Part shown: in pieces, positions 53,169 to 61,583 of the stretch
Layout of the letters: each line of letters starts with the position of its first letter
Numbering within the stretch: the stretch's first letter is position 1
Source: JACVCS01 sp038328575
GTDB taxonomy: Bacteria > Planctomycetota > Phycisphaerae > Phycisphaerales > UBA1924
Direction of reading: 5' to 3'
NCBI GenBank assembly: GCA_038328575.1
Contig: JBBQMD010000005.1
Span: 19,137-83,136, forward strand
DNA length: 64,000 nucleotides
Made by a program: the position numbers and the translations under genes
Notes under the pieces: generated by a model
The model's database searches: none
What the model saw: only the letters and a program-made list of their open reading frames with translations
What the model was told of the DNA's origin: nothing

Positions 53169-54950
53169 TCACTGCGCGAGACAGCGCTCGATGCGGCGCA
53201 GCGCGCCCTGACGCCCCAGCACCGAAGCGACATCGCCCAGCGGCGGGCTCACCGTTGTGCCGGTCAGCGCCACGCGCAGCGGCTGGGCAACCTCGCCCAT
53301 CTTGCGCTGATTCGTCTCGGCGTATTGCTTGATCCACGCGTCAACGTCTGACGATGCGAGTGTGCCTGTCGTTTGGCCCAGCATCGCCGCGAAGGCCTCG
53401 ACCGGCCCGCGCCCCGCGCCATTGGGGCCCAGCGCCGCCTTCTGCATCGCGCCCGCATCAAACTCCAAGGCGTTGTCATCGACCAGCGCAAACGCCATCA
53501 CCGTGATCGCGTCGCGCAGCGTCTTGCAGCGCGGCTTGCACGCGGCGAAGAGCGTGGCCCGCCGGTCCGCCGGCGTCGCCCGCAGCGTCTGGGCAAACTC
53601 CGGCTCCCATTTCTCCGCCCACGCAAACAGCTCACGCACAAACGCGTCGTCGCTCAAGATCGCGATGGCGTCGGCGTTGAACGAGAGCAGCTTGACGCGA
53701 TCAAACTTCGCTGCTGTCTTGCCGATGCGCTCCAGCGAGAAGTTCGCAGCGAGGAATGCGTTATCAAACTTCTCGATGTCCTTGCCCTGCTCGTCCTTCA
53801 TGCCCGGCGACCAGCCCAGCAGCGACAGAAAGTTCGTGATCGCCCCGGGGAGATACCCGCTCTTTCGATAATCCCAGACCTCGATCTCCGGCAGCGCCAC
53901 CTTGTAATGTGCCGCGACGCTCTGGGCGATGTCCAGCGAATCGTTCTCGGCGTCAATGAACCCTTGCAACTGTGCAACTTCAACGCCTAGCGCTCGCGCG
54001 ATCGCGCCGGAGGTCAGCGACTTGTCCTTGGCCATCATGTCCTTCAGCGCCTTGCGGGCCGCCTTAGCCTTGTCGCGCTTGCTCATCTTCGTGCCGTCAA
54101 GATTAAAGATCAGCGGCATGTGCGCATACGCCGGCACTCGAAACGGTGGGCCCGCCTCCTGGTGGCCCGCCTCTCCGAGGCGGGTCGGCAGCTTCGTCAG
54201 CGCCCCCTGCAACGCCACATGCTTCGGCGTGTTGATCAGGTGCTCCTGCGCACGCAGCACGTGCGTCACGCCCATGAGCTCATCGTCGATCACCACCGCG
54301 AAGTGATACGTCGGGAACCCGTCCTGCTTGCGGATCACAAAGTCATCCACCTCGCCCGCCGCGAACTTCACCTCGCCCAGAATCTCATCCTGCACGCGGA
54401 TCTCTGTCGGCGGCATCACAAACCGCACCACATGGGCCTCGCCCGCGAGCGCTCGCGCCCAACGCGCTTCGTTGAACACGCCAAGCTGAATGTCCGCCGG
54501 GCGCGGGTACTTGTACGTCGCCTTCTTCACCGCGGCGGCCTTTCGATCGGCGTCCTGCTCGGCGCTGGTCTCAAACGCCGGATACGCCCGACCAAGCCGG
54601 ACCAGATGCTCGATATACGCGTTATACATATCCAAGCGCTGAGCCTGGAAATACGGCCCCACGCGCCGCGAATCGCCGCCGATCGATGTGCCTTCTGGGC
54701 CTGTGTTCGCGAGCGTCGGCCCGTCGTCCCACGTGATGCCGAGCCACGCCAGGTCGTCGAGGATGCCGCGGGCGGACTCGTCTGACGAGCGGGCCTGATC
54801 GGTGTCCTCGATGCGGATCATGAAGCGCCCATCGTGCCCGTCGAAGCGCTGTCGCTGCGCGAAGGCCCAGCAGAACAGCGCGGTGCGCGCACCGCCAACG
54901 TGAAGGTGCCCGGTGGGAGAGGGAGCGAAGCGTGTGACGAAAAGTGCCAT
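53169..54950 (-). CDS. gltX: Glutamyl-tRNA synthetase
   Basis: 593 residues from ATG 54950. Class I signatures: RFAPSPTGHLHVGGARTALF (7-26) with HVGG, MIRIEDTDQARS, and KMSKRDK from 288. It is about 120 residues longer than usual. One extra segment, near residues 256-269 just before PAYAHMPLIFNLDGTKMSK, is encoded by an in-frame copy of the 26-bp palindromic repeat (54160-54185), adding TRLGEAGHQ. No Shine-Dalgarno; TATCCT lies 7 nt before the ATG. Charges tRNA(Glu). Because the frame, HIGH and KMSKS motifs are intact, the gene is presumably functional. Confidence 0.95.
   Translation of the reverse strand: MALFVTRFAPSPTGHLHVGGARTALFCWAFAQRQRFDGHDGRFMIRIEDTDQARSSDESARGILDDLAWLGITWDDGPTLANTGPEGTSIGGDSRRVGPYFQAQRLDMYNAYIEHLVRLGRAYPAFETSAEQDADRKAAAVKKATYKYPRPADIQLGVFNEARWARALAGEAHVVRFVMPPTEIRVQDEILGEVKFAAGEVDDFVIRKQDGFPTYHFAVVIDDELMGVTHVLRAQEHLINTPKHVALQGALTKLPTRLGEAGHQEAGPPFRVPAYAHMPLIFNLDGTKMSKRDKAKAARKALKDMMAKDKSLTSGAIARALGVEVAQLQGFIDAENDSLDIAQSVAAHYKVALPEIEVWDYRKSGYLPGAITNFLSLLGWSPGMKDEQGKDIEKFDNAFLAANFSLERIGKTAAKFDRVKLLSFNADAIAILSDDAFVRELFAWAEKWEPEFAQTLRATPADRRATLFAACKPRCKTLRDAITVMAFALVDDNALEFDAGAMQKAALGPNGAGRGPVEAFAAMLGQTTGTLASSDVDAWIKQYAETNQRKMGEVAQPLRVALTGTTVSPPLGDVASVLGRQGALRRIERCLAQ
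54160..54185 (-). repeat. Palindromic 26-bp repeat inserted in frame within gltX
   Basis: Identical, on the coding strand of gltX, to the tandem copies at 27178-27233. It begins exactly at codon 256. A partial second copy (GTGGGCCCGCCTCC, 54146-54159) lies beside it. Confidence 0.85.
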
Positions 54951-55025
54951 GGGCGGAAGGATACGGAGCAATCCGCCACCGGCCCTCAGGCGTCAACTCT
55001 TCCCTCATGGCTGGTGCTCAATGCG

Positions 55026-56279
55026 TCACGCCACCTTACGCCGCGGCGCCGTGCGCGCCGGCGGCTCCAGCACGCGTACGTCAAACTCATCCACGCTCAG
55101 CGGCTCAAACGTCGCCTCGCTCACGTCACGCCCGTCGGCTCGATGCACGTGGATCTCCGGCAAGCTTGCCAGGTCGATCCGCTCGCCCAGGAAGTCCTCG
55201 TCGAGCACCGCCGGGATTTCAAAGGTTCGGATGTGCTGCACCACCGGGCGACACGGCTTCAGCGCGTTGTGCTCCAGCACCACCGCCGGCTGGCCGGTCG
55301 AGAGCTCGACGATGCTGCCGGGTGTGAACGCCGGGATCACGTGCGTCAGCGCCTTGACCACTACAGAGTCCACGACGCCCGCTCGCCCATCTTCAACAAC
55401 CTTGCGCAGCGCCTCGACCGTTGAGAACCGCTCGCCGCCGGGCGCGGCTCCGCGTCGATGCTCATCAAACCGATCCGCGACCGCGACGATGCGCGCAAAG
55501 ACGTGGATCTCGGTTCCCGCGGGCGCTCGGTCAAACCCGTCGGCGTGCAGAATCGCCGGAAAGCCTGCGCCATCCATGCGCTGGTGATGGTGCAGCACGA
55601 CCGCGGCCGCCGTCGGCTCGATGTGAGTATGCACCATGCTCCAGCCCGCGTGCGGATGGTCGCGCCAGCGCGCTTCCTCCGTCCCCGCCTCGCCCTCGCG
55701 CAGTGATCGAAATGAGGGCGGCAGCGTCAGCAGCCCCACGTCGTGCAGCAGCGCACCGAGCCCGAGGCTCTCGACGTGCTTGGCCATGAGCCCCGAGACG
55801 CGCTTTCGCTGATCCAGCAGATACGACTCGAGCTTGAGCCCGAGCACCACGCTGAGAAACGCCGTCGCGCCGCTGTGTTCGCCGAGGCTCCCGGGGCTGC
55901 TGGCCATGTCCCCAATTAACTCCGCGGCGTACGGCTCCACACGGATCCGCTCCACCAGCGATCGCACCGCCTCGGCAAACTGCGCGTACGGGATCTCCGG
56001 GAAGCACCGCTCTCCCGAGTCGTCAAAGCACGCCGAGAGACTTGCGAGCACCGCGTTCTGCTGCTGCGACACCGCCTGCGACGGACGCTTCACGACGTCC
56101 GCCAGCGAAGGGAACTTGACCCACAGTGTGGGAATGCCCAAGTCGCGCATGCGGCCGATCGAGGCGCTGTCGAGCCGATACCCGGGGCGCAACAGCAGCC
56201 TCCCGGGCGTGCGCGGGTGCAGCACGGCGCTGGCCAGCTCCATGCCTTCCTTCGCGCGCGTGAGTTCGATTCTGAGCAT
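55026..56279 (-). CDS. HD-GYP-like protein with degenerate GYP motif
   Basis: 417 residues from ATG 56279, 7 nt after a GAGG sequence. The N-terminal ~140 residues contain an SH3-like start (ELASAVLHPRTPGRLLLRPGYRLD) common before HD-GYP domains. The HD-GYP part follows: LGALLHDVGLLTLP (HD), HPHAGWSMV, HHHQRMDGAGFPA (GYP replaced by GFP) and FARIVAVADRFDEH. The C-terminal ~100 residues hold PAFTPGSIVELSTGQPAVVLEHN, as in other HD-GYP proteins. Probable c-di-GMP phosphodiesterase or sensor; activity is uncertain because of the altered motif. Confidence 0.78.
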   Translation of the reverse strand: MLRIELTRAKEGMELASAVLHPRTPGRLLLRPGYRLDSASIGRMRDLGIPTLWVKFPSLADVVKRPSQAVSQQQNAVLASLSACFDDSGERCFPEIPYAQFAEAVRSLVERIRVEPYAAELIGDMASSPGSLGEHSGATAFLSVVLGLKLESYLLDQRKRVSGLMAKHVESLGLGALLHDVGLLTLPPSFRSLREGEAGTEEARWRDHPHAGWSMVHTHIEPTAAAVVLHHHQRMDGAGFPAILHADGFDRAPAGTEIHVFARIVAVADRFDEHRRGAAPGGERFSTVEALRKVVEDGRAGVVDSVVVKALTHVIPAFTPGSIVELSTGQPAVVLEHNALKPCRPVVQHIRTFEIPAVLDEDFLGERIDLASLPEIHVHRADGRDVSEATFEPLSVDEFDVRVLEPPARTAPRRKVA

Positions 56280-56467
56280 GGGCGAGCCTCTGCGGGGGCC
56301 GCAACGCACTTGAACCCGCCTTGCCACGTATCGACACATCGACGTCGCCGCTCGCTTCCTCTGCGCGACAGAGTCCAATGTCGAACGGCATGTCAACGCG
56401 CGAGCAACACCGCTTGCCCGATAACCGTGTGCGTTAACCGCCAAGGTCGCCAGAGCTCCGGCCCCGC

Positions 56468-57760
56468 TCACGCCCTCGGCGCGGGGATCTCGCGCCCGTG
56501 CGGGTCGGTCGCTCGCCCCGCCTCGTCGCGCGCCGGCACCACGTCGGGCACTGCGAAGTGCTCCAGTCGATGGCTCGGCTCGTGCAAGTGATCCGGCGGC
56601 AGGCCCAGGTTGCTCGAGAGATATGTCTCCCACAGACGGTGCCGGCGCACCAGCTCGCGCGCCTCGGTCAGCCCGGCGTCGGTCAGGCGCAGCGCGAGCG
56701 TCGATGCCGGGTCGTTCTCGATGAGACTCGCGCGGCGCAGTTGCCACGCCGCGAGCGAGCCGCGAGCGCTGGGGAGGCCGGCGATCGAGACGTCCGGCAG
56801 GTCGCTGCGTCGTCCTTGGCGCAGCTCCCACGCGCGATAGAGCGTTGCCAGCAGATCTTCGCGCGCGATGCGCGCCGCCAGCCGCACGCGCGCCAGCGTC
56901 CGCGATACCAGCCCCTGGCGCGGTGCGAACACGATCGCGATCGCAAACTGGCCGCCCGCGACGACCGCGATCATTCCGGCGTTGGAGACGTTGAGTTGGA
57001 TGGCCAGCACGCAGCCGATCACGGCGCTGGACGCCGCGAAGCAGCCCGAGAGCACGAGCATGCGCGACAGTCGGTCGGTCAGGAGCTGCGCCGTTGCGCC
57101 CGGCGCCGCCAGCAGCGCGACGACCAGCACGGAGCCGACGCTCTGAAATCCCGTCACCACCGTCGCTGAGGTCAGTGTCAGCATGATGCCGCTGTAAAGC
57201 GCCACGGGCACGCCCAGCGCCCCGGCCAGCGCCGGATCGAACGTCACCAGTTTCAGGCGCGGGTACAGAGCGATCACGAACGCCAGCGACAGCACGCCCA
57301 CCGGCACAATCGAGAGCATCGCCCGCGGCATCGAGACGCCCATCACCTGCACGCTGTCCATCGCCAAGAACTCAAGCTGCCCGAACAGCACGCAGTCCGG
57401 ATCAAAGTCCAACCCGCGCGGCACCAGCGAAAGCATCACCACGCCCAGCGCAAACAACACCGAGAACACCACCCCGAGGGAAGCATCCTCCGGCACACGC
57501 GCGTATCGCTTTACGCAAGACGAGAGCCCCACGGTCACAAGCCCGATCACCAGCGCCCCGCACAGCATCGCGATCGGGTCGCGCGTCCCGGTCAGCACGA
57601 ACGCGCCGATGATCCCCGGGAGCAGCGCATGGCTGATCGCGTCGCCCAGCAAGGACATTCGGCGCAGGACCAGAAAGCTCCCGAGTACGCCAATCGGCAC
57701 CGCAACGCACACGCCCGCGCCGATGTTCTTCAGCTCCGTCAATGAAACCAGCTCGCTCAT
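56468..57760 (-). CDS. Metal ABC transporter permease fused to DtxR/MntR-like repressor domain (YtgCR-like)
   Basis: 430 residues. Residues 1-285 are an ABC-3 permease (TroC/ZnuB type; MSLLGDAISHALLPG, FDPALAGALGVPV, VGSVLVVALLAAPGATAQLL). Residues ~298-425 look like a DtxR-family repressor: a winged-helix part (EDLLATLYRAWEL, LRRASLIEND, LRLTDAGLTEARELVRRHRLWETYL) and a metal-binding part. His374, Glu378, His393, His397, Glu400 and His401 reproduce the spacing of DtxR H79, E83, H98, C102, E105 and H106 exactly. There is no SH3-like third domain. The same fusion is known as chlamydial YtgCR, whose repressor half controls its own operon. Last gene of the operon, overlapping the previous one by 4 bp. 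Confidence 0.85.
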   Translation of the reverse strand: MSELVSLTELKNIGAGVCVAVPIGVLGSFLVLRRMSLLGDAISHALLPGIIGAFVLTGTRDPIAMLCGALVIGLVTVGLSSCVKRYARVPEDASLGVVFSVLFALGVVMLSLVPRGLDFDPDCVLFGQLEFLAMDSVQVMGVSMPRAMLSIVPVGVLSLAFVIALYPRLKLVTFDPALAGALGVPVALYSGIMLTLTSATVVTGFQSVGSVLVVALLAAPGATAQLLTDRLSRMLVLSGCFAASSAVIGCVLAIQLNVSNAGMIAVVAGGQFAIAIVFAPRQGLVSRTLARVRLAARIAREDLLATLYRAWELRQGRRSDLPDVSIAGLPSARGSLAAWQLRRASLIENDPASTLALRLTDAGLTEARELVRRHRLWETYLSSNLGLPPDHLHEPSHRLEHFAVPDVVPARDEAGRATDPHGREIPAPRA

Positions 57761-58737
57761 GCGGCTCCTCCAGGGCCCGCCCCCGCCCCCGCTCCCACCC
57801 GCTCAGCCCGCACGCGAGCCAGGATCTGGCGCTTAGCGCGATGATGGCGGACCAGACCGGCGATGACGCCGCGCCGCGGCGCGATCAGCGCCGAGACGAC
57901 GAACACGCTCCCGGCCGACAGCACGATCATCGGTCCCGTGGGCCAAGTTGAGCCGCCAGCGCCAGCCGTCGCCGGGAGCACGGCGCTCAGCCCCGCGCCC
58001 ACGATCGCCGTCACCCCGCCGATGATTCCCGCGAGCACGACCATGGTGCCCAGCGACTCGGTCCAGCAGCGCGCCGTCGCCGCGGGCACGATCAGCAGCG
58101 CGACGACCATGAGCAGGCCCACCGCCGGCAGGCCGATCACGGTGCACACGCAGATCATCGCAAGGATCAGCCCGTCCAGCGCGCGCACCGGGCGCCCCAG
58201 CCCGCGCGCAAAGTCGGAGTCGAACGTCACCAGCCGCAGTTCTTTGAACAGCGCAAAGAGCATCGCAACAAGCACGCACGCGACGACGCTGATCGTGATC
58301 GCATCGGCGCGCACCATGCTGGCAGCTTTGCCGTAGATGAAGCCCTGAATGCCGGCCTGGTTGCCCGAGGGCCCGCGCTGGATCACGCTCAGGAGCACGA
58401 CGCCCAGGCCAAAGAACGAGCCGATGACGATCGCGATGAGCGCGTCATCCTTCACGCGCGTCGCGCGATGCAGCAGCCCGATCACCGACGCGCCCACCAC
58501 GCCCATCACCAGTGCGCCCAATAGCAGCAGCGGCAGGTTCCGCTCGCCGATGAGCATGAACGCCAGGCAGATGCCCGGAAGCGACGCGTGCGCCACCGCG
58601 TCTCCCAGCAAGGCTCTTCGCCTCAACAGCGCGAAGCAGCCGACCATGCCGCACGCCACGCCCAGCGCACCGACGCCGATCGCCACCGTGCGGTTGGGGC
58701 CGTCCTGCATCGTGATGAACCGCACCAGCTCGTTCAC
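57757..58737 (-). CDS. Metal ABC transporter permease (ABC-3 family)
   Basis: 326 residues with about eight to nine membrane helices. MVGCFALLRRRALLGDAVAHASLPGICLAFM, LRLVTFDSDFARGLGRPVRALD and AVGLLMVVALLIVPAATARCW are typical of TroD/ZnuB/MntB permeases for Mn, Fe or Zn. It should pair with the permease-repressor fusion to make a heterodimeric channel. Overlaps the ATPase gene and the fusion gene by 4 bp each. Confidence 0.9.
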   Translation of the reverse strand: MNELVRFITMQDGPNRTVAIGVGALGVACGMVGCFALLRRRALLGDAVAHASLPGICLAFMLIGERNLPLLLLGALVMGVVGASVIGLLHRATRVKDDALIAIVIGSFFGLGVVLLSVIQRGPSGNQAGIQGFIYGKAASMVRADAITISVVACVLVAMLFALFKELRLVTFDSDFARGLGRPVRALDGLILAMICVCTVIGLPAVGLLMVVALLIVPAATARCWTESLGTMVVLAGIIGGVTAIVGAGLSAVLPATAGAGGSTWPTGPMIVLSAGSVFVVSALIAPRRGVIAGLVRHHRAKRQILARVRAERVGAGAGAGPGGAA

Positions 58738-59570
58738 GGGCCGCCCTTCTCAATCGCCGCGTTCGCCCCCAGGATCGACACCCCGGGCGCCGGCCCGCTC
58801 GCGCCGCTCGGCTGCACCGCGGTGCGCATCGCTTCGCCCGCGGCGTCCAGCTGAGTCAGCCTCCCCGCGTACGTCTTGTGCAGGTTCTGAGGCGTGAAGA
58901 CCTCCGCCACCGGCCCCGCCGCGATCAGGCGAGTGTTGAGGAGCACCACACGATCAAAGTATTCCGCGACGCTCTGCAGATCGTGATGCACCGCGATGAC
59001 CGTCCGACCGTTGTCACGAAGCCGGCGGAGCACATCGACGATCGCACGCTCGGTGGACGCGTCAACGCCCGCGAACGGCTCGTCCATGAGGTAGAGCTCG
59101 GCCTCTTGTGCCAGGGCCCGCGCCAGGAAGACGCGCTGCTGCTGCCCGCCGCTGAGCTGCGAGATCTGGCGCGAGGCCATTGCGGTCATGCCCACCGCCT
59201 CCAGCGCCGCGTCGGCCGCTGCGTGATCAGCCTTGCGCGGGCGCTGCAACCACGACAGCCGCCCGTAGCGGCCCATCAGCACCACGTCGCGCGCCGACAC
59301 CGGAAAGTCCCAATCCACACTCTCGCGCTGCGGCACATACCCAATGCGATGCCTTGCCTCGCGCAGCGTCTGGCCAAAGAACCGCACGTCTCCGCTCAAC
59401 GATTTCACCAGCTTCAGCGCCGCTTTGATGAGCGTGGACTTGCCGGCACCATTAGGCCCGACGATCGCGACCAGCTCTCCCGCCGGCAGCGTCAGGTCGA
59501 TATCCCACAGCACCGGCCGATGCTCGTACGCCACCGTGAGGTCGTGCAACTCGAGCGCCGGCGCGTTCAC
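58734..59570 (-). CDS. Metal ABC transporter ATP-binding protein
   Basis: 278 residues. Walker A GPNGAGKSTLIKAAL (about 39-53), the signature LSGGQQQRVFLARALAQ, Walker B ELYLMDEPFAGVD and the H-loop VIAVHHDLQSV are all intact. YVPQRESVDWDFPVSARDVVLMGRYG is characteristic of Mn/Zn/Fe importers of the TroB/MntB/ZnuC group. Energises the two permeases. 4-bp overlaps with both neighbours. Confidence 0.94.
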   Translation of the reverse strand: MNAPALELHDLTVAYEHRPVLWDIDLTLPAGELVAIVGPNGAGKSTLIKAALKLVKSLSGDVRFFGQTLREARHRIGYVPQRESVDWDFPVSARDVVLMGRYGRLSWLQRPRKADHAAADAALEAVGMTAMASRQISQLSGGQQQRVFLARALAQEAELYLMDEPFAGVDASTERAIVDVLRRLRDNGRTVIAVHHDLQSVAEYFDRVVLLNTRLIAAGPVAEVFTPQNLHKTYAGRLTQLDAAGEAMRTAVQPSGASGPAPGVSILGANAAIEKGGP

Positions 59571-60616
59571 TTCCGCTCCCCCGCGCCGCCCGGCAACGCG
59601 GGCTCAGGCCCTGCGCCGAGCGCCTTCGCAATCGTCTCGACGTTGTGCCGAAGCATCCCGGCGTACGTCTCAGCGCCCGAGCCCGGCCCGCCCAGCGCGT
59701 CGCTGTAGAGCTCGCCACCGATGACGATCTCATGCCCGCGCGCCTTGCACCCCTCCACCAACGCCTGGATCGTCCGTTGTGGCACGCTCGTCTCCACAAA
59801 CACCGCCTTGATCTTGCGGCTCACCAGCGTCTCCACCAGCGCGTTCATGTCGCGAAGCCCCGCCTCGCTGTCCGTGCTCACGCCCTGAATCGCCATCACC
59901 TCCACGCCGTACGCGCGACCAAAGTAGTTGAACGCGTCGTGGGCCGTCACCAGCACGCGCCGATCGGGCGGGATCTGTGCCAGCCGACGCTTGGCCCACA
60001 CGTGCAGTTCGGCCATCTGCGCGGCAATCTGCTCAGCACGAGCGGTAAAGCCGTCTTTGTCCGCAGGGGAAAGCCTGATCAGTTCGTCGCGCGTGCGCAG
60101 AGCCGCGAGGCTCCAGAGCGACGCATCCATCCAGACGTGCGGGTCCCCGTCGTGCCCGCCCTCAAACGTTCGTCGCTGATCCACGGGCACCGCCTCGCCG
60201 ATCGCGATCACCGGCTTAAACTTGGCCATAGCTTTAATCGGCTCGAGCATGCGCCCCTCAAGGTGCAGCCCGCTGTAGAGCACCATGCTCGCGCTCTCGA
60301 GCAGACGCACATCCCCCGGCGACGCCTTGTAGAGATGCGGGTCCACCCCCGGCCCCATCAACGCGCGGACTTCCACGCGATCGCCGCCGATCGATCTGGC
60401 CAGATCGGCGACCATCCCGGTCGTACACACTACCAGCGGCTTGCCGCTGGGCGTCCCGCCCTCGCCACGCCTCTCGCACGAGGCGCTCAACACGCAGGCG
60501 ATCATCGCCAGCGCAAGCGCGCACCCGGGGGCCCCGGCGTATACGGCGCTGAAACACGCCAAGCCACGCCGCCAAAGGCGCACCCAGCCGAACCGCATCT
60601 GATCACATGTAGCCAT
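59567..60616 (-). CDS. Metal ABC transporter substrate-binding protein (TroA/YtgA-like)
   Basis: 349 residues from ATG 60616 (ATG 60598 is possible). An N-terminal signal segment ends in LSASC, a possible lipid-attachment Cys47. Cluster A-I features: VCTTGMVADLARSIGGDRVEVRALM, GPGVDPHLYKASPGD, DPHVWMDASLW, VTAHDAFNYFGRAYG and IGGELYSDALG supply the expected His/His/His/Asp metal ligands. There is no long His-rich loop, which favours Mn or Fe over Zn. TACTAT ends 6 nt before the ATG and no Shine-Dalgarno is present, suggesting a leaderless mRNA; the tandem operators cover this region. Confidence 0.88.
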   Translation of the reverse strand: MATCDQMRFGWVRLWRRGLACFSAVYAGAPGCALALAMIACVLSASCERRGEGGTPSGKPLVVCTTGMVADLARSIGGDRVEVRALMGPGVDPHLYKASPGDVRLLESASMVLYSGLHLEGRMLEPIKAMAKFKPVIAIGEAVPVDQRRTFEGGHDGDPHVWMDASLWSLAALRTRDELIRLSPADKDGFTARAEQIAAQMAELHVWAKRRLAQIPPDRRVLVTAHDAFNYFGRAYGVEVMAIQGVSTDSEAGLRDMNALVETLVSRKIKAVFVETSVPQRTIQALVEGCKARGHEIVIGGELYSDALGGPGSGAETYAGMLRHNVETIAKALGAGPEPALPGGAGERK

Positions 60617-60639
60617 GGCTACATAGTAGCATCGGCTAC
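60607..60639. promoter_or_regulatory. Tandem palindromic operators of the metal transporter operon
   Basis: ATGTAGCCATGGCTACAT at 60607-60624 is a perfect 18-bp palindrome containing the start codon. GTAGC-ATCG-GCTAC at 60626-60639 repeats the core GTAGC-N4-GCTAC, 17 bp centre to centre. The presumed -10 box TACTAT (60628-60623, leftward) lies between and within them. Binding here would block transcription initiation; the fused DtxR-like domain is the natural candidate regulator. Confidence 0.75.
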
Positions 60640-61135
60640 ATATCAAGGCCGACTTGACCTGCCTTCCGCGCCGAATCACGCTTCGCACCCCACGCCCCAG
60701 ACCCCGCGCCTTCCGCCCGCGGCACCCAGCTCCGACACCTATGGAGCCCGGCACCCGGTTGCATACGGCTCGGTCCCGCCTCACCAACGTCAGGGAAAGC
60801 CCGCCGACGGCAAGGGAAGTTCGCAAAGGGCGCCGCAGAACACCCCTAGAGGTCACACAATCCCGCGACTGCTGCTTCATGCAGGTCCGAATATCACGCC
60901 ACGCCGACCGCGCCCTCGAGGTTTCAGATGAGTCGCACCACCGATTTTGCGCCGTGTCAGGTTGGTTTGTTCCGAGTGCAGGACTGGTGAGGCGCTCAAA
61001 AAGTTTCGCAAACCGAGTTGCGTCCCCGATCCAGGCACCCACCCGCGGGCTTCCCACTGATTCTAGAAACTAGCCCCTTCGCAGGTACATCCGCCCCGCA
61101 GGCCGGTCGATACACGCTATCGAGGAGATCTTGTC
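60640..61135. other. Divergent intergenic region upstream of the metal operon and the Hpt gene
   Basis: Nothing gene-like is supported over about 495 bp. Any -35 element of the metal operon should lie at its left edge; no clear promoter for the Hpt gene was found. Confidence 0.45.
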
Positions 61136-61465
61136 ATGACACCCGGTACCGATCCCATCCGCAGCGACTACAGCAACGACACCGACATGGCCGAACTCGT
61201 GGACTTGTTCGTATCCGAGATGCCCCATCGTGTGAAGGGACTCATGACTTCATGGAGCGAGCAGAACTTGGACGATGTCAGCCGGTACGCCCACCAGCTC
61301 AAGGGCGCGTGCGGGGGGTATGGGTTCCCCTCACTCAGCACCGCCGCAGGGGAGTTGGAGAAGTCTCTGCACGCGTTGGCCGATGGAAGCAACGCCTCCT
61401 CGACCATCGAACTCCGCGCAAAATTTGAAGAGCTAATCCGGCTTTGTCAGCGTATATCTCGCTGA
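61136..61465 (+). CDS. Histidine phosphotransfer (Hpt) domain protein
   Basis: 109 residues, GAGGAG 8 nt before the ATG. A four-helix Hpt domain: ELVDLFVSEMPHRVKGLM, then ARYAHQLKGACGGYGF-like YAHQLKGACGGYGFPSL with phosphorylatable His53, and AAGELEKSL. It relays phosphate between a hybrid kinase and a response regulator. The next gene encodes a receiver-GGDEF protein 118 bp downstream, a likely partner. Confidence 0.88.
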   Translation: MTPGTDPIRSDYSNDTDMAELVDLFVSEMPHRVKGLMTSWSEQNLDDVSRYAHQLKGACGGYGFPSLSTAAGELEKSLHALADGSNASSTIELRAKFEELIRLCQRISR

Positions 61466-61583
61466 AACACCGGCTAAAACTCTCGCCGCAAGGCCCTCGC
61501 CCTTGACGAGATTCCCCGCCATGACCGTCCGCGAATCACCGTTCTTTCTGTCGTCGCGACCCGTTTCCCGAGGCTGACCCGAA

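Noticed and set aside
61018..61428. A 136-codon frame overlapping the Hpt gene
   Set aside because: Out of frame with a well-supported Hpt protein that has its own ribosome binding site.
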